A DNA stretch of 64,000 nt from Meconema thalassinum (GCA_946902985.2 OX336400.1:172185043-172249042), one strand, 5' to 3'. Counted from the stretch's first letter, positions 32,976-45,729 are shown. Numbers and translations are program-made. The notes: generated from the sequence alone by a model not told the origin.

Positions 32976-35900
32976 TAGCAATGCATAGATGACGCTACTG
33001 AGATACAGTTGTGTACTGTACCCGATAGGGCAATCCTTTAGGCCTGGATAAAATAAATTGATTTCGGGGGTGGTGCGTTCGTTATAGTAACTGACTTAAA
33101 GGCCTAAAGTGAAGGAAACAGGTGTATAACAATTACAGAAATGGCGTACACTCACATCTTACTGATTCCGTAATTTATTTCCAACAAAAAAAACTGGCAG
33201 AAAGAAATTACAGAAAAAAAAACAAATAAAAACCCGACTGACATCAACAAAGAAAAACCAACACCATAAAATTTAAATATAAAAAACAAAGAATATGTGA
33301 TATCCCAGTGCGCCCCTCTTTAAAAAAATAGAACAAACCTCATCCCACAGGATGAAACCTTAATAACAGCTGAGTTCAACCATAGAATTTACATTAAATC
33401 ATTAAATCACGTTACTCAGCTGTGCGAGGTGGTCAAAAACTACTTTAAATTGACTGTCAACTGCCTCTAACACGAATTTGGGTCAAAAACAAACTGCAGT
33501 TGCGCTTACTGATTTTATTATAAACAAATAGTGTTATTCTGATTTTTATGTCACACAAATATACACTCTAGCAGGGAACAAGGACAATTTTACCCAGATA
33601 ATGACGAGTACCTTTCATAGACGGGCTTCGGACCAAATGGGGCCCAACCTACGTCGGGCTAATATAACTACGATATTTAGGGCGGGCGGATCATATCCAA
33701 GTATACGGGGCTAGGCACAAGACAAAATTACTACAAAATAAACACGGGCTGAACCCGGATGAACAAAAGAAAACTACTATTTACGAACAGTAGTACAAGC
33801 AAAGAAATACGAATCAGCATGGCAAAACGACATGCACTCTTAAATTAATTAGCTAACAACGGTATGCGGTAATTACAGCTTTGACCAAAACGAGACAGAA
33901 AGACTCGCCCTACTTACACAATGGCTCGCGCGGGCCGGCCGTAACTATAAATAGCTCTCTACCTGAGCAGCTGTCAAAGCAAAACAAACCTCTACTGTGC
34001 CTACATTATGCGAATATACAAATGGTAAATTTATAATATGCTGGTGTACATCGGCGGGGGGATTGAACCAGTGTTTCTTCATGGTGTTCCTGAAAAACAC
34101 ATATATATTTTCCCATGCGTGTGTGACTGAACTTTCTCTGTTATGAGGCATGGACCCTCTCATACAGAAACAACAACAACAAATGTACCATCACGTGCAT
34201 CACGACGCCTCTCGTATCAACATACGGCTATCGCACGTGGTACGATCCTCGGCTAACCTCGCCGGCAACCTCAATCCCCATCACACATAAATATCACACA
34301 CGCTCCTGTGGGAACAACTCACCATAACACACTCGTAGCCTCTCGCCGGGCACTGGTTCGACCCCGCCGGTCTCAAGGAAAGTAAAAGGGGCAAAGGGTC
34401 ACTCAATATACCTCATTATGTGGCGAAAAACTATCCTCACTGGAATTTATTAATCTCACGATAAACAAATATAAACCAACTATGGTCAAAGTCATTAACA
34501 TCATTACATTAAATGCCACACGAACAAAACATCAAAACTTCACGTGAATTTAATCTTACGTGCCCTGGCTCACAAATCATTCTTACCTACATGGACATAC
34601 TCGTACCATTTGAGCCCAAAGACATGCATTAAACTAATAATGGTGAGTACACACACAACTCCTAACTAGAACATGCTGACCGTTAAATAACTTGCCTCCC
34701 GCATCTATAATGACTGTGACTAACATCGTCACGCAAGCTACTGAATCTACATTACTGTCCGCCCCCCTTTCGTAAGTTATATACCCATAATTTGAAAGTC
34801 AATACTCATCATTTCTGCCGTCCAGGTGAGGTGGTCTGCATGGTGTCCTGGGTTCGCTCAGACCCACAAAGGCCACCTTAGCCCTTGGTGCGGAGTCGCC
34901 AACGGGACTCCATAATCCTGCCCATTCTTACGCGCTGGGATTCACACACACAGATATCTGCCTCCAACACAGGCAGCACTGGTATTTTCCACATACACTG
35001 GAATTACACTGAAAATGCACTGAAATTACACTGAATTTGATAACACATATTTTTACACCTCGGAAGTCACTAGTAAAAATGTTCTTCCCTATCACTTCTT
35101 GCTGGTGGGACTTGTCCTATCGGGCTCCGAACCTCGTTCACTTGGTCTCGCGTTGGTGGACCCGTACCGTATTTGTTCGGCACACCCTCAGGAATTAAAA
35201 CAAGATTAACCTGGACCGAACCACAGTTCCGTAGGCGTTAACTTTGAGAGTCCGTCTGGCAACACTAGTGACGTCAATGCTTCGAGCGCTCGGTCCCGTA
35301 CTTCGGCAACCAGCGGGGATCCTCCAGTACCCCCGTGAACTTGTCGCTATCGCGGCAGCAAGTATAGCACTGGGTGAGATATCAAACACCCTATTTCCCT
35401 ATCGGCGTAAAGACTCTAACCAGTATCACTTAATGCATGATATTTCAAACACAAGTACTTCGCGGCTCCAGCTCGCGGCTGGTATACATGACCGACCCGA
35501 CCTCAACAGTCCGTCGCATGAAGTCTATACAAGAAAAAGAACCCCCGCTCTTCGTGCTCTGGGCTTATATCGGCAGGCCGTTGGTACACAATGGACATAT
35601 TGCCGCCAAAGAATCCGCTCCTCAGGAAATGGACGCAGATTCACGAGCGATATCTCATATTGTCACTTTAAATGGGCAGGTACCGAATATCCAGTTCTGA
35701 TTAGGATTCGATCGTGGGGAGACTCTTCATATGCCATTGCATCATGACGCTAGCAAATAGTCCCAGGTAGCGTCGTCTACACCCCCCACCAGGCTGAGTT
35801 TCGTGCCGTATCGTAGATCGCTGCGCCTGCGAACTTAAAAATCCACCAATACCGAGTGCTATCTCCGGTGTCTTACCAAAGTTATGAGTTTTTCTTGCAC

Positions 35901-36370
35901 CAAAGAAAACAGTTTCTTTTCCTGAATACAGCTCTTCTTTCCTTATAAATTTTCATCATCTAGTTTTCCAATTACATTTATTCGCGCAGCTTTCCATTGT
36001 CCTGGGTCATGTACCTTGGTTATACAACCCACGCTGGCCCATCCTGCAGCACTGGTATCATGAATTTTCAGTGACTAACGTACAATAAGTCTCCAGCACA
36101 AACAATGAGATGGAGCTGGCCAAGTCTTCTAGGAAAAGGGCTTGTGCGTACCTGTGCTCTATTGTCCTGGGGTGGGTGCGCCTTCCCATCTCTACACTGT
36201 ACTCTGAGCTGGCAATATTCTACCAGTAGCGAAAGAATATATTGATAACTTTCTGCCTTAAATGCTTCAAAATTACATTCAAATTTTGCCCTTCGGTTAC
36301 AGTACATAGATGAAAAAACAATACTTGGTCCAACCGCATCGTGATGCCGATCAAGACGAAGTCGCTGACC
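32976..36370. other. Unassigned 3.4-kb stretch
   Basis: From 33180 the base composition changes from A-rich to GC-richer (34800-35800). Open frames 35244-35747 (167 aa) and 35437-35700 have no domain I recognise and no splice or promoter context; they could belong to an unknown repeat. I cannot name any feature here. Confidence 0.35.
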
Positions 36371-36374
36371 TGAA

Positions 36375-36410
36375 AACACACACACGGACAAAAGGCGACC
36401 TCATAAGACT
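36375..36410 (+). mobile_element. 3' end of a HINE-like element, tail-to-tail with the next
   Basis: ACACGGACAAAAGGCGACCT followed by CATAAGACTATTTTC is the plus-strand 3' terminus of family 1. It faces the 3' end of the minus-strand copy at 36411, sharing one hairpin. Only the last ~40 bp of the plus copy remain. Confidence 0.5.
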
Positions 36411-37470
36411 ATTTTCATTTATGAAAAAATAGGCTTATGAGATCACCCTTTTTCCGTGTGTCTGTGTGTGCGTATGTGTGTCCCCTCCCCCCTAATAAAA
36501 TCTAAACGGCTGGAGCGATTTCAATGAAATTTGGTAAGTTCATAGCACTATTCCGGACGACCTCGACCGTGCCCTTCAAATTGTGTTACAACTCACCGAT
36601 CCAATATGGCGGCAGTGCGAAATATTTCACCAGCATTCGATATCTCCGAAACTATTACCGATATCACCCTGGAATTATGTACGGTGATAAAGGGCACTAC
36701 TAGAAGTTCACTTATGTAACTTTTGAAAACCTGGTAACTACAAAACCAACATGGCGGCCAAGCGAAGTTGCGACTTTAAATAGACATTTCTCGCGTGTTA
36801 ACCAACCAAACGCAATGAAACTTGGTACGGTATATGTTTATACACATTGTAATGCACCGACATCTAACTTCGTTTACATAACCTCAAGTTGACGGCTGTG
36901 CGAAATATTTCACCGGCATTCTATATCTCTGAAATTATTACCGGCATCACGCTGAACTTTTGTACGGAGATAAATTGTACTACTGGAAGTTCATCTATGA
37001 GACTTTCAAAAACCGGTTAACTACAAAACGAACATGGTGGCCAAGCGAAGTTGAAAGTTTTAAATAGACTTTTCTTACGATTTAATGATTCAAACGCAAT
37101 GAAACTTGGTACAGCAAATGTTTATACACATTGTAATGCACTGGTATGTAATTTAGTTCAATTGTTTACATAACAACAAGATGGTGGCTGTACGAATTTT
37201 AAAATTAAGTTTTTATTTCTTATGTCGTAATCTTGCGATCGAAGTAAAAGTTTGAATAATGAACCTACGCAATAATTTCCTTTAATGGTACATGACTCTA
37301 TGGCCTATACATATAACAATCCAACATGACGACCATCCGAAATATTTTGACGGTTCTCAATATCTACGAATCTATTACAGCAATCAAACTGAAATTTTGT
37401 GTGTTGATAGTGGCAATTAACATAAGTAGGATATATGAAAATAGGCTCTAGTTCTTCACGGAACTATCTG
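36411..37470 (-). mobile_element. HINE-like element, family 1, minus strand
   Basis: 3' end with AAAAAATAGGCTTATGAGAT, (GT)n at 36458-36482, and on the minus strand the GCCGCCAT-containing units; 5' end hairpin AGTTCCGTGAAGAACT near 37450-37466. Slightly shortened relative to 24289-25794. Confidence 0.6.
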
Positions 37471-37886
37471 TTAAAAATTAAAATTGGATGAAAAATATTA
37501 CAAATTCAAATGTTCGAATACTTGGAATGTGTACAGCCCTAGCCTGTGTTTAATGTGCTGGAAGGTCAACTCGACCTCACGTGCCAGTTGCTAGAATTGA
37601 GCCAGAGGTACTTAACTGAAGTACGTGACCTTGCGCTGGTACATGGGCAGCAATCACAGTTAACTGTTGCAATTATTTCTGGTTTGTCTCCCAGTGACGT
37701 ATGATGTGCTGTGTCCTCACTGCGGTCGTATTTGCAACGTCTCTAGAGCAAGGTCGTGACTCCTGTTGCTAAACCTGTACGCCATAGCAGATAACGCTCA
37801 TTTAATGCTTCAGTGGCATAACTAGGCCTCGGATGTTTAAGACATAAAAATAGCCCGAATATGCAAACAAATATGACCTTAGAAGC

Positions 37887-39020
37887 AAGATGTTCAGTTA
37901 AGAACATATAGCCTACTTTCTCCTAAATGCATGGGTATTGTTATAACTCTTTGTCCTTTTTAAGGAGTATTATTTACTGATAGTTGTAGAAGCTTGTTGA
38001 CATACAACGTGCTATACGGATATTAAACATGAATATGTGGTGTCCTTTGCTAGTGCTACCTCTGTAAAACATTTCATTCAATTCGGTTTCACCGTGTTGG
38101 AAATGATATGGGGAATCGATTTGCACACATACATGGCCGCTATCTGCAAACTATTGAGCTGACGACCTTGTAGTTCAATCAAAAGATGCTTCACACAAAA
38201 AGGTATGTTGTTGCAAAATTTGGTAGAGATCAAATGATTAGGTTCGTCGTAATTTGATTTAAGCTTTTAACATTTGGGTGGCCACCATTACGTTTTCGTC
38301 AAGATGGCGGCGATATAAAACATGACACTGAGGTGCCCTTTGCTAGAGCTGCCTCTGTACCAAATTTCGTTCAATTCTGTTTCAACGTGTTTGAAAACAT
38401 AGGGGGAATCGATTTGCACACATACTTGGCCACCATCCGCAAAGTATTGTGCTGATGACCTCTTAGTTTAAACGAAATACGCTCGCCATATGGATATATG
38501 TTGTTGCAAAATTTGGTAGAGATCGGATGATTAGGTTAGTCGTAGTTTGATATAAGCTTTTAACATTTGGGTGGCCGCCATTTCGTTTTCATCAAGATGG
38601 CGGTGATATACAACATGACTCTGGAGTGCCCTTTGCTAGTGTTACCTCTGTACCGAATTCCCTTCAATTCGGTTTCACCAGGTTTGAATTGATAGGGGGA
38701 ATCGATTCGCACACATACATGGCCTCCATCTGCAAACTATTGAGCTGATGACCTTGCAGTTTAGTCGAAAGACGCTCGCCATATGGATATATATTGTTGC
38801 AAAATTTGCTAGAGATCTGATGAATAGGTTAGTCGTAGTTTGATTTAAGCTTTGAACATTTGGGTGGCCACCATTACGTTTCCGTCAAGATGGCGGCGGT
38901 ATAAAACAGGACACTGAGGTGTCCCTTGCTATTTCTACCTCTTTACCAAATTTCGTTCAATTCGGTTTCACCATGTTCAAATTGATAGGGGGGGGGGACA
39001 GCCATTCAGAGTACACACAG

Positions 39021-39059
<39 letters not shown>

Positions 39060-39140
39060 GACACACAATTTTTCGCCCTGTGTAGATCTCATAAGCCTAC
39101 TTTCATTTTTTTTTGTTGCAAAAATCGAAAGTAGGCTAAT
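37887..39140 (+). mobile_element. HINE-like element, family 2
   Basis: AAGATGTTCAGTTAAGAACA at the start; GAAAGTAGGCTAA end; (CA)n at 39021-39052. The interior has four tandem units of ~270 bp, each with a TTTGGGTGGCC(A/G)CCATT block, then AAGATGGCGG(C/T) and AACATGAC. No coding potential. Confidence 0.62.
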
Positions 39141-39189
39141 GACGAAATATGACTCAAAAATGTCAAAATATGACCTGAAAATGACTGAT

Positions 39190-39430
39190 TTAAATGTCAA
39201 ACTCGGCAATTCTTCTAGGGTTGTGCCGTATCCTGTGTGGGGTTTTGCCTAGGACACCAAGCTGGCTCATCAGCGGGCTCTTGGTGTTACCGCTCGGACC
39301 CCAACTGGAGTAGCGAACTGTGCGCTACCTCTCATTATATAAAGCTTGGTGTCCTAGGCGAAACCCCACAGAGGAATTGGCACAAACCTAGAAGAATTGC
39401 TGAGTTTTAATTCACCGGCCGTGAAAGCCA
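39190..39430. repeat. Unclassified repeat shared with 15100-15255, partly self-inverted
   Basis: GGGGTTTTGCCTAGGACACC near 39240 and GGTGTCCTAGGCGAAACCCC near 39350 are inverted copies flanking a CTCATCAGCGGG/CTACCTCTC core, so the unit can fold back on itself. Confidence 0.55.
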
Positions 39431-39535
39431 ATATACCATGAATTAAATATGGCCGTTTTTAGCCTACTTTCGATTTTTGCAAAAAATGAAAGTAGACTTA
39501 TGAGATCAACACAGGGCGAAAAAAGTGTGTCTGTC

Positions 39536-39592
39536 TGTGTGTGTGTATGTGTGTGTGTGTGTCTGTGTGTGTGTGTGTATGTGTGTGTGTGA

Positions 39593-39624
<32 letters not shown>

Positions 39625-39656
39625 CTGTGTGTGTGTGTGTGTGTGAGTGTGTGTAC
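39536..39656. repeat. (GT)n microsatellite
   Basis: About 120 bp of interrupted GT repeat. Open frames on both strands here are repeat translations. Confidence 0.92.
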
Positions 39657-40840
39657 TCTGAATGTCTGTCCCCCCCTATCAATTCGAACACGGTGAAACC
39701 GAATTGAACGAAATTTGGTACAGAGGTAGCACTAGTAAAGGACACCTCAGTGTCATACTTTATATCGCCGCCATCTTTACCAAAACAGAATGGCGGCCAC
39801 TCAAATGTTCAAAACGTAAAATCAAATTACGGCTAAACTAATCATCCGATCTCTACCAAATTTGGTGACAACATACCTTTATATAGGACGCGTCTTTCAC
39901 CCAAAATTCAAGGTCATCGGCCATGCTATTTCAGGATGGCGGCCGTGTGAATTATGCAACCATTTTAATAAATAGCTTAAGACCCACCAATTCCGATTAT
40001 CGAGCCTAGGGGGGTTTAAGCTTTCCTGAAGGTCGTGATCCGTTATTTATTATAATTTAATATTATAATATTATACAGTATGAGTGGCTGAAAAGAGCTG
40101 AGCCGTTTGTGTCACACGACAAGATGGCAGCTGTCCTCATGTGCCTGTCTTATATTTCAGTAGTTTTAGTATGTTGTATGTGATATACCGTACTGATACA
40201 ATAATATAAACTTTGTATGAAATGATCTTTAATGAAGATGTACTGCAGTGAAGAAATCGTTTATTTAAAGTCATTATTTGCCAACAGTTTGTATCTAATA
40301 TGTCAGTTAAGAACACCTGACGTCATGGATACGGTTAGCTCTGGGCTAGCATGTTAGTCTGACACGCAGTTGACTGGGGATCGAATACTGCTACAGTTAG
40401 TTTTTTTTTTCTTGAATTCTTTTACAAATGATGTGCACGAGCTTTTCCCACAGATACTGAATAAAATGTCATTTAGCTCAAAGGAGAGGATAAAGTATAC
40501 ACTCGTATATTAATAAAATCACAGTCCCAGCATCGCACATAAACAGAAGACATTAGAAAAAGGAGAATAGAAGAACTAGATACACGTTGTCATTAACCAC
40601 AGCCTTCTTAATGCCTCTGTACGGTGCTGTCCTCTTGTGGGTTATGTGGGTAATATTGTTCCAAACATAACGCTGTGTAAATGCCTGAGCTGGCCTCCTG
40701 AAGTATGGCAATTTTGTAATACTGGTAGTTCAACTATTAGCCACGATCGCGCTCCGAATACCTTTAAACACTGCCAGCTGGATCGCCTCCCTCTTGGCTA
40801 CTTTAAACTGCCTACTCATTCAACACCCATAGAACACTGC

Positions 40841-40872
40841 CATCGTAGTACATTACGATGGCAGTGCATAGG
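40841..40872. repeat. Perfect small hairpin
   Basis: CACTGCCATCGTA and TACGATGGCAGTG are exact inverted copies around the 6-bp GTACAT spacer. Confidence 0.85.
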
Positions 40873-41329
40873 CGTACAAGATAAAGATTAATTCACTGAT
40901 AGGTCGCAGCACCACCTACTGTGATTGGGGCGGAAGATGATTGGGGCGGAAGATTCTTAATTTTGCAGGCTGGCTTAATATAGAGATTAACGGACGTGAA
41001 TGCATTACAATAAGTTAGTAGTTTTGTTATTCAATCATCATAATGTATATAATATTGATCTTGACACTTACTGGCTTATTATCAATATAAAAGAAAACAA
41101 ACAATACATTGTGGTTGGGGTGATTGTTTTAGGGATGAGGACAAAGAGTCATAAAGATACCCATACATTTTGGAGAAAGTAGGCTATATGTTCTTTGCTG
41201 AACATCTTGTTTTAATTTTAAATCCAAGCGACAATCCCTTCGAGAGTAAATTGTTAACTAAGTTCTTTATTCCTATTTTCAAACTAATTTTCTAAATATA
41301 GATGTTTAAGAGGTTCCTTTTTTAATCGA

Positions 41330-41672
41330 ATGTGGCCAACTATGGACCGCAAGGAACTCAAGACTTATTGGCTTTCTTTCTCTTCTCTTCCCAGAACTTC
41401 TTCATCCTGTCACTTCTTTGTTTTCTCTCCTCCTCGGAAATGGTCCGTTTGGTCCTCCTGCTTTGTGGTTTGTCTTGAAATGATTTTACTCCGTCAACTC
41501 GACTGCGGAACTCTCTTCTATCGTGGGCCATCGGTGGAGTAATTCCAACTTCCGCTGCATCCCTCTTCACCTCATCTACCCATTTAAATGTAACCTTTAA
41601 CCCCATGATGTAGCTGAAGATCCTTTTGGTCAGCCTGCCTTCATCCATTCGTAGTAAATGTCCGTAGAAATT
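41330..41672 (-). pseudogene. Non-LTR retrotransposon ORF C-terminus
   Basis: Minus strand: NFYGHLLRMDEGRLTKRIF, FKWVDEVKRDAAEVGI, then ISEEERKQRSDRMKKFWEEK and a stop. Open for its whole visible length, with no upstream reverse transcriptase. Same family as 15240-15960 and 17120-17920, and the best-preserved tail. Confidence 0.75.
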
Positions 41673-41911
41673 TATTTATTTGTATGGTACAGAAAGTCCC
41701 AGTGAGCTGGTAACTCAAGGTAGGACTGCCCTTTACAGTCTATTTCTGTAAACACTTGTTCCCGTTCGGTAAGTTGAGGGTGATTGCACACCTACTTCTG
41801 CTGTCAAACTACCGAAATATGACTTTCTTAACCAAAAATGCTCAAAATATCACCTAATGGTTAAACGAATATTCGAAATATGCATTTATATGACAAATAA
41901 AAACCACTATA

Positions 41912-42588
41912 CAGGGTCATCGAAAAATCATGCCAACATTTCAAAAAATTATAGCACCGAAACCCTTTATGTTAAACGTGTAATTCTTTCACTGAACGCC
42001 AGACGGTTAAAGTAAGTTTTGTTTTGGAGGGGACGTGACCTTGCTATGCGCACCCTATATGTGCAGTAGCCAAGGTCGGCCGGGGGCGCGCGCGCCAATG
42101 ACTGCACCGCCCGACAAACTGCACCTGATCACAAAGCTGTCATTCGATGGTTTAATCAGTTTAAGGGAACAGGGACTGTAGAGGAAAAAAATCTAGGCTA
42201 GGCCGACCACCAACATCAGCATTGAACGCACGCTTTCCCAATGGCTGGATTGGTACGTGCAATCATTTCAGGAGTAACTGTCAAGATGGCAGCAGAAATT
42301 GGCTCCCGCAGGTGCTCCAAATCCCGAATTTTTTATGCATACACAATGTTTTTAATGTACTCCCAGAAAAAAGAATCCAACGTAGTTAGGTCAGGACTTC
42401 ATTGTCGCGCACGCCCCCACCCGACCTTGGCTACTGCGCATCTAGTGTGCGCATAGCAAGGTCACGTCTCCACCCAAACAAAACTTACTTTAACCAGCTG
42501 GCGTTCAGTGAAAGAATTACACGTTTAACATAAAGGGTTTCGGTGCTATAATTTTTTGAAATGTAGGTATTATTTTTCGATGACCCTG
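41912..42588. mobile_element. Tc1/mariner-type element with ~190-bp TIRs and rearranged transposase pieces
   Basis: Ends CAGGGTCATCGAAAAAT and ATTTTTCGATGACCCTG, with TA on each side (41910-41911, 42589-42590). The inverted arms cover about 41912-42100 and 42410-42588. Between them, the plus strand encodes a helix-turn-helix-like RWFNQFKGTGTVEE (about 42149-42186) and the minus strand encodes a transposase C-terminus-like stretch, FFWEYIKNIVYA and LTVTPEMIART (about 42255-42380). The two halves face opposite ways, so the element is an internally rearranged, inactive derivative. Confidence 0.82.
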
Positions 42589-42639
42589 TATTGTGGGAAT
42601 AACCACTTGATTTGCATCAGAAAACAATCGGACGTGAAT

Positions 42640-42658
42640 ATAGAGGGGGGGGGGGGGG
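42640..42658. repeat. Poly-G run
   Basis: An uninterrupted run of G (about 14-15) at AGAGGGGGG..GGATATG. Confidence 0.8.
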
Positions 42659-42729
42659 ATATGATTTTCCTAAACATCCGAGCCCCAATCATAATGTGCA
42701 CCATTTCAGCTTTCACCTCTGTATTGTGC

Positions 42730-42950
42730 TGAAAAATATTCTTTATCGATTGATTAAATCGACACTACTCGGTCGCTTTTCTTGGCAACGTGAGACTACA
42801 AAATTCGTTGTGGCAGTTTCTGAATATATTGCAATTACAAGGGAACGGATTGCAGTGTAAAATTCTAATCTGGTTGAAATTTAGTAAACAATATTCCTAC
42901 AAAGTTGTACAATGACGTAGTGAAAACCGGACGGGCCACTTTCAATTTTG
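42730..42950 (-). repeat. Unclassified repeat, inverted relative to 48690-48790
   Basis: CTACAAAGTTGTACAATGACGTAGTGAAAA and the GGAACGGATTGCAG block match, in reverse, TACTACGTCATTGTACAACTTT and GCAATCCGTTCC at 48700-48770. Parts longer than 20 bases are conserved. Class unknown. Confidence 0.5.
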
Positions 42951-43138
42951 AACGCTAAAAAACTAGCAGGCGATGGCATGAGCGAGGAGGTGGGAAGATG
43001 TAACGCTGACCTTGAACCCCGGCCACCAGGCAGCTTTGCTTAAAGGATGGTGCTATCCGAAAGACTTGCCATATGTATACAAAGCAAAGTGTTGCAAGGT
43101 GCGCGTGGTGCAAACAGTCTCTTTGCATCTTCGAGCAT

Positions 43139-44535
43139 AAATACAATAGAGTGCGCATTGCCACACTGCGCCTGTACTGTGACGTGAAACCAACATCTCG
43201 ATCAGCTGACTAAAGGATAAACAGAGGAACTCGTAATGGAAGGTGATAGGAGTAGGTGGGGAAATGATTTTTAATGAGGGTTTAAACACACATTTTCGTA
43301 ATTTATACGACATTGGGAAAAGCATCGCATGTTTCTTTACTTACCGGAAGGTAGCAAATGTTAATAATGTAACATATTTGGTGTTAAAAGTGGCTGTCGT
43401 GTTCCATAATATTTATACATCCAGGATCCCCTCTTGTAAATAATTAATAACAAATCCAATTCTGAATTAGGCCTACTGATTTTGAACAGAATTATGTTTG
43501 TGTAAAAAGTGGCTGTCGTGTTCCGTAATATTCATACATCCAGGTTCCCCTCTTGTAAATAATTAATAACAAATCCAATTCTGAATGAGGCCTACTGATT
43601 TTTGAACAGAATTGTGTTTGTGTAGCTGGCCATTTTTGATTGTACGCCCGAGAGCTCCAAACAAGTTCAATCTATTACTACATCATTTCCTAATTTATTT
43701 TTCATCATTAAATAATGTATTTTGGCCAATTTCAGTACATCACTTTACAAAATGTTATCGTACGATTAGCTCTTATTCAGCGTTACTTTCCACTTCAGTA
43801 TTTTATGAAAGTAAACAAAACATGGGCAAATGGAAATAAGAAAGTCTATTGATTTAATAAGTGTTGCTTTTTAACTATGCATTACATTTTCTACAAAGGA
43901 AAACATTACAAGCAATGAACTGTTTCCTTTTAAATTCCATTTTCCATGAATCATAGAAACCTTCGCAAAAATAACCCAGAACTTTGAAATTCTACGAAGA
44001 ATTGACTAATTTAGAGCTGCATACATTTTAAATAGAATATGAAAATTTCCTCAACCAAACGCACTCAGCGTATTTATTACCAAAGACTACATCGTCACAT
44101 CAGTAGCATAACCTGCAATTTGACACTGAACATGATTGAAAAGGAAGGTTCTTTGATGTTGTGATGGTCCTAATTTTGCTTCATAGGCCTGTTCAGTGGA
44201 GTAAAGGATAGGATAAATTTAAATAATTTGTAATAAATGAAAAGTCAAGAATGTTAGGGTTATTTTACAATGAATTAACTTAGGCCAATCGATGGAAAGA
44301 AATGCCCGATCCTTTTCTAAACGTCTCGTTACATCCATACGCTGCACAGTAATACACCATTCTGGCTTAGTACGGTAATGAATAGAATAGAATAGCCCAA
44401 TTCTATCATTACGTGTAGTATTTCAGTGCTCCAAACTATCCGCAGTTCCCGGCAGTTCCCTTTAGTCGGCTGATCGAGATGTTGGTTTCACCAATGTGAC
44501 GTCATCAGCCATCTATTGTATTTATGATATAAGCT
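43139..44535. repeat. Region bounded by ~90-bp inverted repeats
   Basis: GTGAAACCAACATCTCGATC with ATAAATACAATAGA upstream (43139-43225) recurs in reverse at 44460-44530 (GATCGAGATGTTGGTTTCAC, TCTATTGTATTTAT). No TSD was found and the interior has no recognised gene; it may be one transposon or two fragments. Confidence 0.45.
43386..43623 (+). repeat. Tandem duplication, 119 bp x 2
   Basis: AAAAGTGGCTGTCGTGTTCC at 43386 recurs at 43505, with the intervening GTAAATAATTAATAACAAAT and ACAGAATT.TGTTTGTGTA conserved nearly base for base. Confidence 0.9.
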
Positions 44536-44539
44536 TTGC

Positions 44540-45165
44540 ATTGACCACTTATTTTGTAATCATCCACTATTGCAAGGATTACAAAGAGTGAAAAATTAAA
44601 ATCCACAGCCTGCTTGTCACTGTTCATTTTCCGTATATTATTTTAGGTTAAGATTATAGCATGGCTACCTTTTTGGCTGATAGATCATTGCAAGGAGTAT
44701 TGAGCTTTGAGCCATGGTATTCCTTGTAATGATCTAGTAGTGACGTGGGAGGGGGCCATGAATCATAGTGACACATCTGTATTCTTTATTTCTATTTTTG
44801 ATGCTGTTTTGTTTTTTATATATCTTTTTTTTTACTCTTGGCTTTTACAATGTTAGGTCTGATTATTGCAAATGAAGGAAGAAGGAAAAAGTATGGGCTT
44901 GGAGGGTGCGGCTGAGAAGGAAGATTGGGTTATGTTTTAGATGATAATGGATGTATGAAGGCTTGTTTTAAACAAAAATATAGAAGAAGAAATTACAATT
45001 GTGGAATATGAGATAAATAAATATAAATAATCGGTATCAGACAAGAAGGAGGTGTGTCCAAGACGGAGAGAGTTTATTTTTGTAGGAGGAAAGATTCCCT
45101 AATTGTGCCACAACAACTACGACCCCAAGTACCCGTAAACCCTAATACAACTAAATTGATATATT
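44540..45165. other. AT-rich sequence, nothing identified
   Basis: A small inverted repeat lies near 44685-44735 (ATCATTGCAAGGAGTA / TTCCTTGTAATGATC), but no gene or known repeat. Confidence 0.4.
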
Positions 45166-45169
45166 ACAG

Positions 45170-45486
45170 CCTGCTTCAAGTCGACCGACCGGGGCAAGGA
45201 ATGGAATGAATGAAGCCCCCATCTAGTGGCGAGGGTATGAACTGTTCCGGCTGCCGAAGCCTGTCGCACTCCCCTGGGGCAATGATTAAATCCATGACAG
45301 ATGAAATTAAATGACAGTGGAGAGTGTTGCTGGAATGAAATTTGTGACAGGGAAAACCGGATTACCCGGAGAAAAACCTGTCTGCCTCCGCTTTGTCCAG
45401 CACAAATCTCACATGGAGTGACGGGATTTGAACCACAGACCCAGCGGTGAGAGGCCGGCGTGCTGCCGCCTAAGCCACGGAGGTTG
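45170..45486 (-). repeat. SINE family D, full length
   Basis: Mirror of 31757-32090: minus-strand head at 45425-45486 and 3' end at 45170-45200. Confidence 0.8.
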
Positions 45487-45729
45487 AAAGGATTAGAAAG
45501 AGTAAAAGAGGAAAAGAAATGAAAGGTCGTTTTATTTATTTACAGTATGGCCAAGCGCGAAACATCACATTATGTTGCATTTTATACTCTAACAAGAGGG
45601 TAGAAGAGTGAGGGCAACGTTTAAGCAGCGCAGCACGGGAGGTGGCCGGGAGCAATCGCGTGCTGCTAGGAGTCAAGGTCAGCTCAGCTTTATTTATTTC
45701 CGCCTCCTCGCTATTGCCGTCACCCGGCA

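Larger units (their letters stand above)
39459..41208 (-). mobile_element. HINE-like element, family 2, minus strand, full length
   Basis: On the plus strand it begins TTAGCCTACTTTCG and ends GAACATCTT, i.e. the family 2 3' and 5' ends in reverse. The microsatellite (GT)n at 39536-39656 is the longest in the window. It contains a tRNA-like stretch at 40320-40400 (TTAGCTCTGGGCTAGCATG, GGGGATCGAATACTG) and a perfect 13-bp-stem hairpin at 40841-40872. Confidence 0.62.

Noticed and set aside
35244..35747. 167-codon frame as a protein-coding gene
   Set aside because: GC-richer sequence favours long chance frames; no domain, no context.
40637..40891. 84-codon frame as a gene
   Set aside because: It lies in the minus-strand HINE-like element, includes the small hairpin and matches no known domain.
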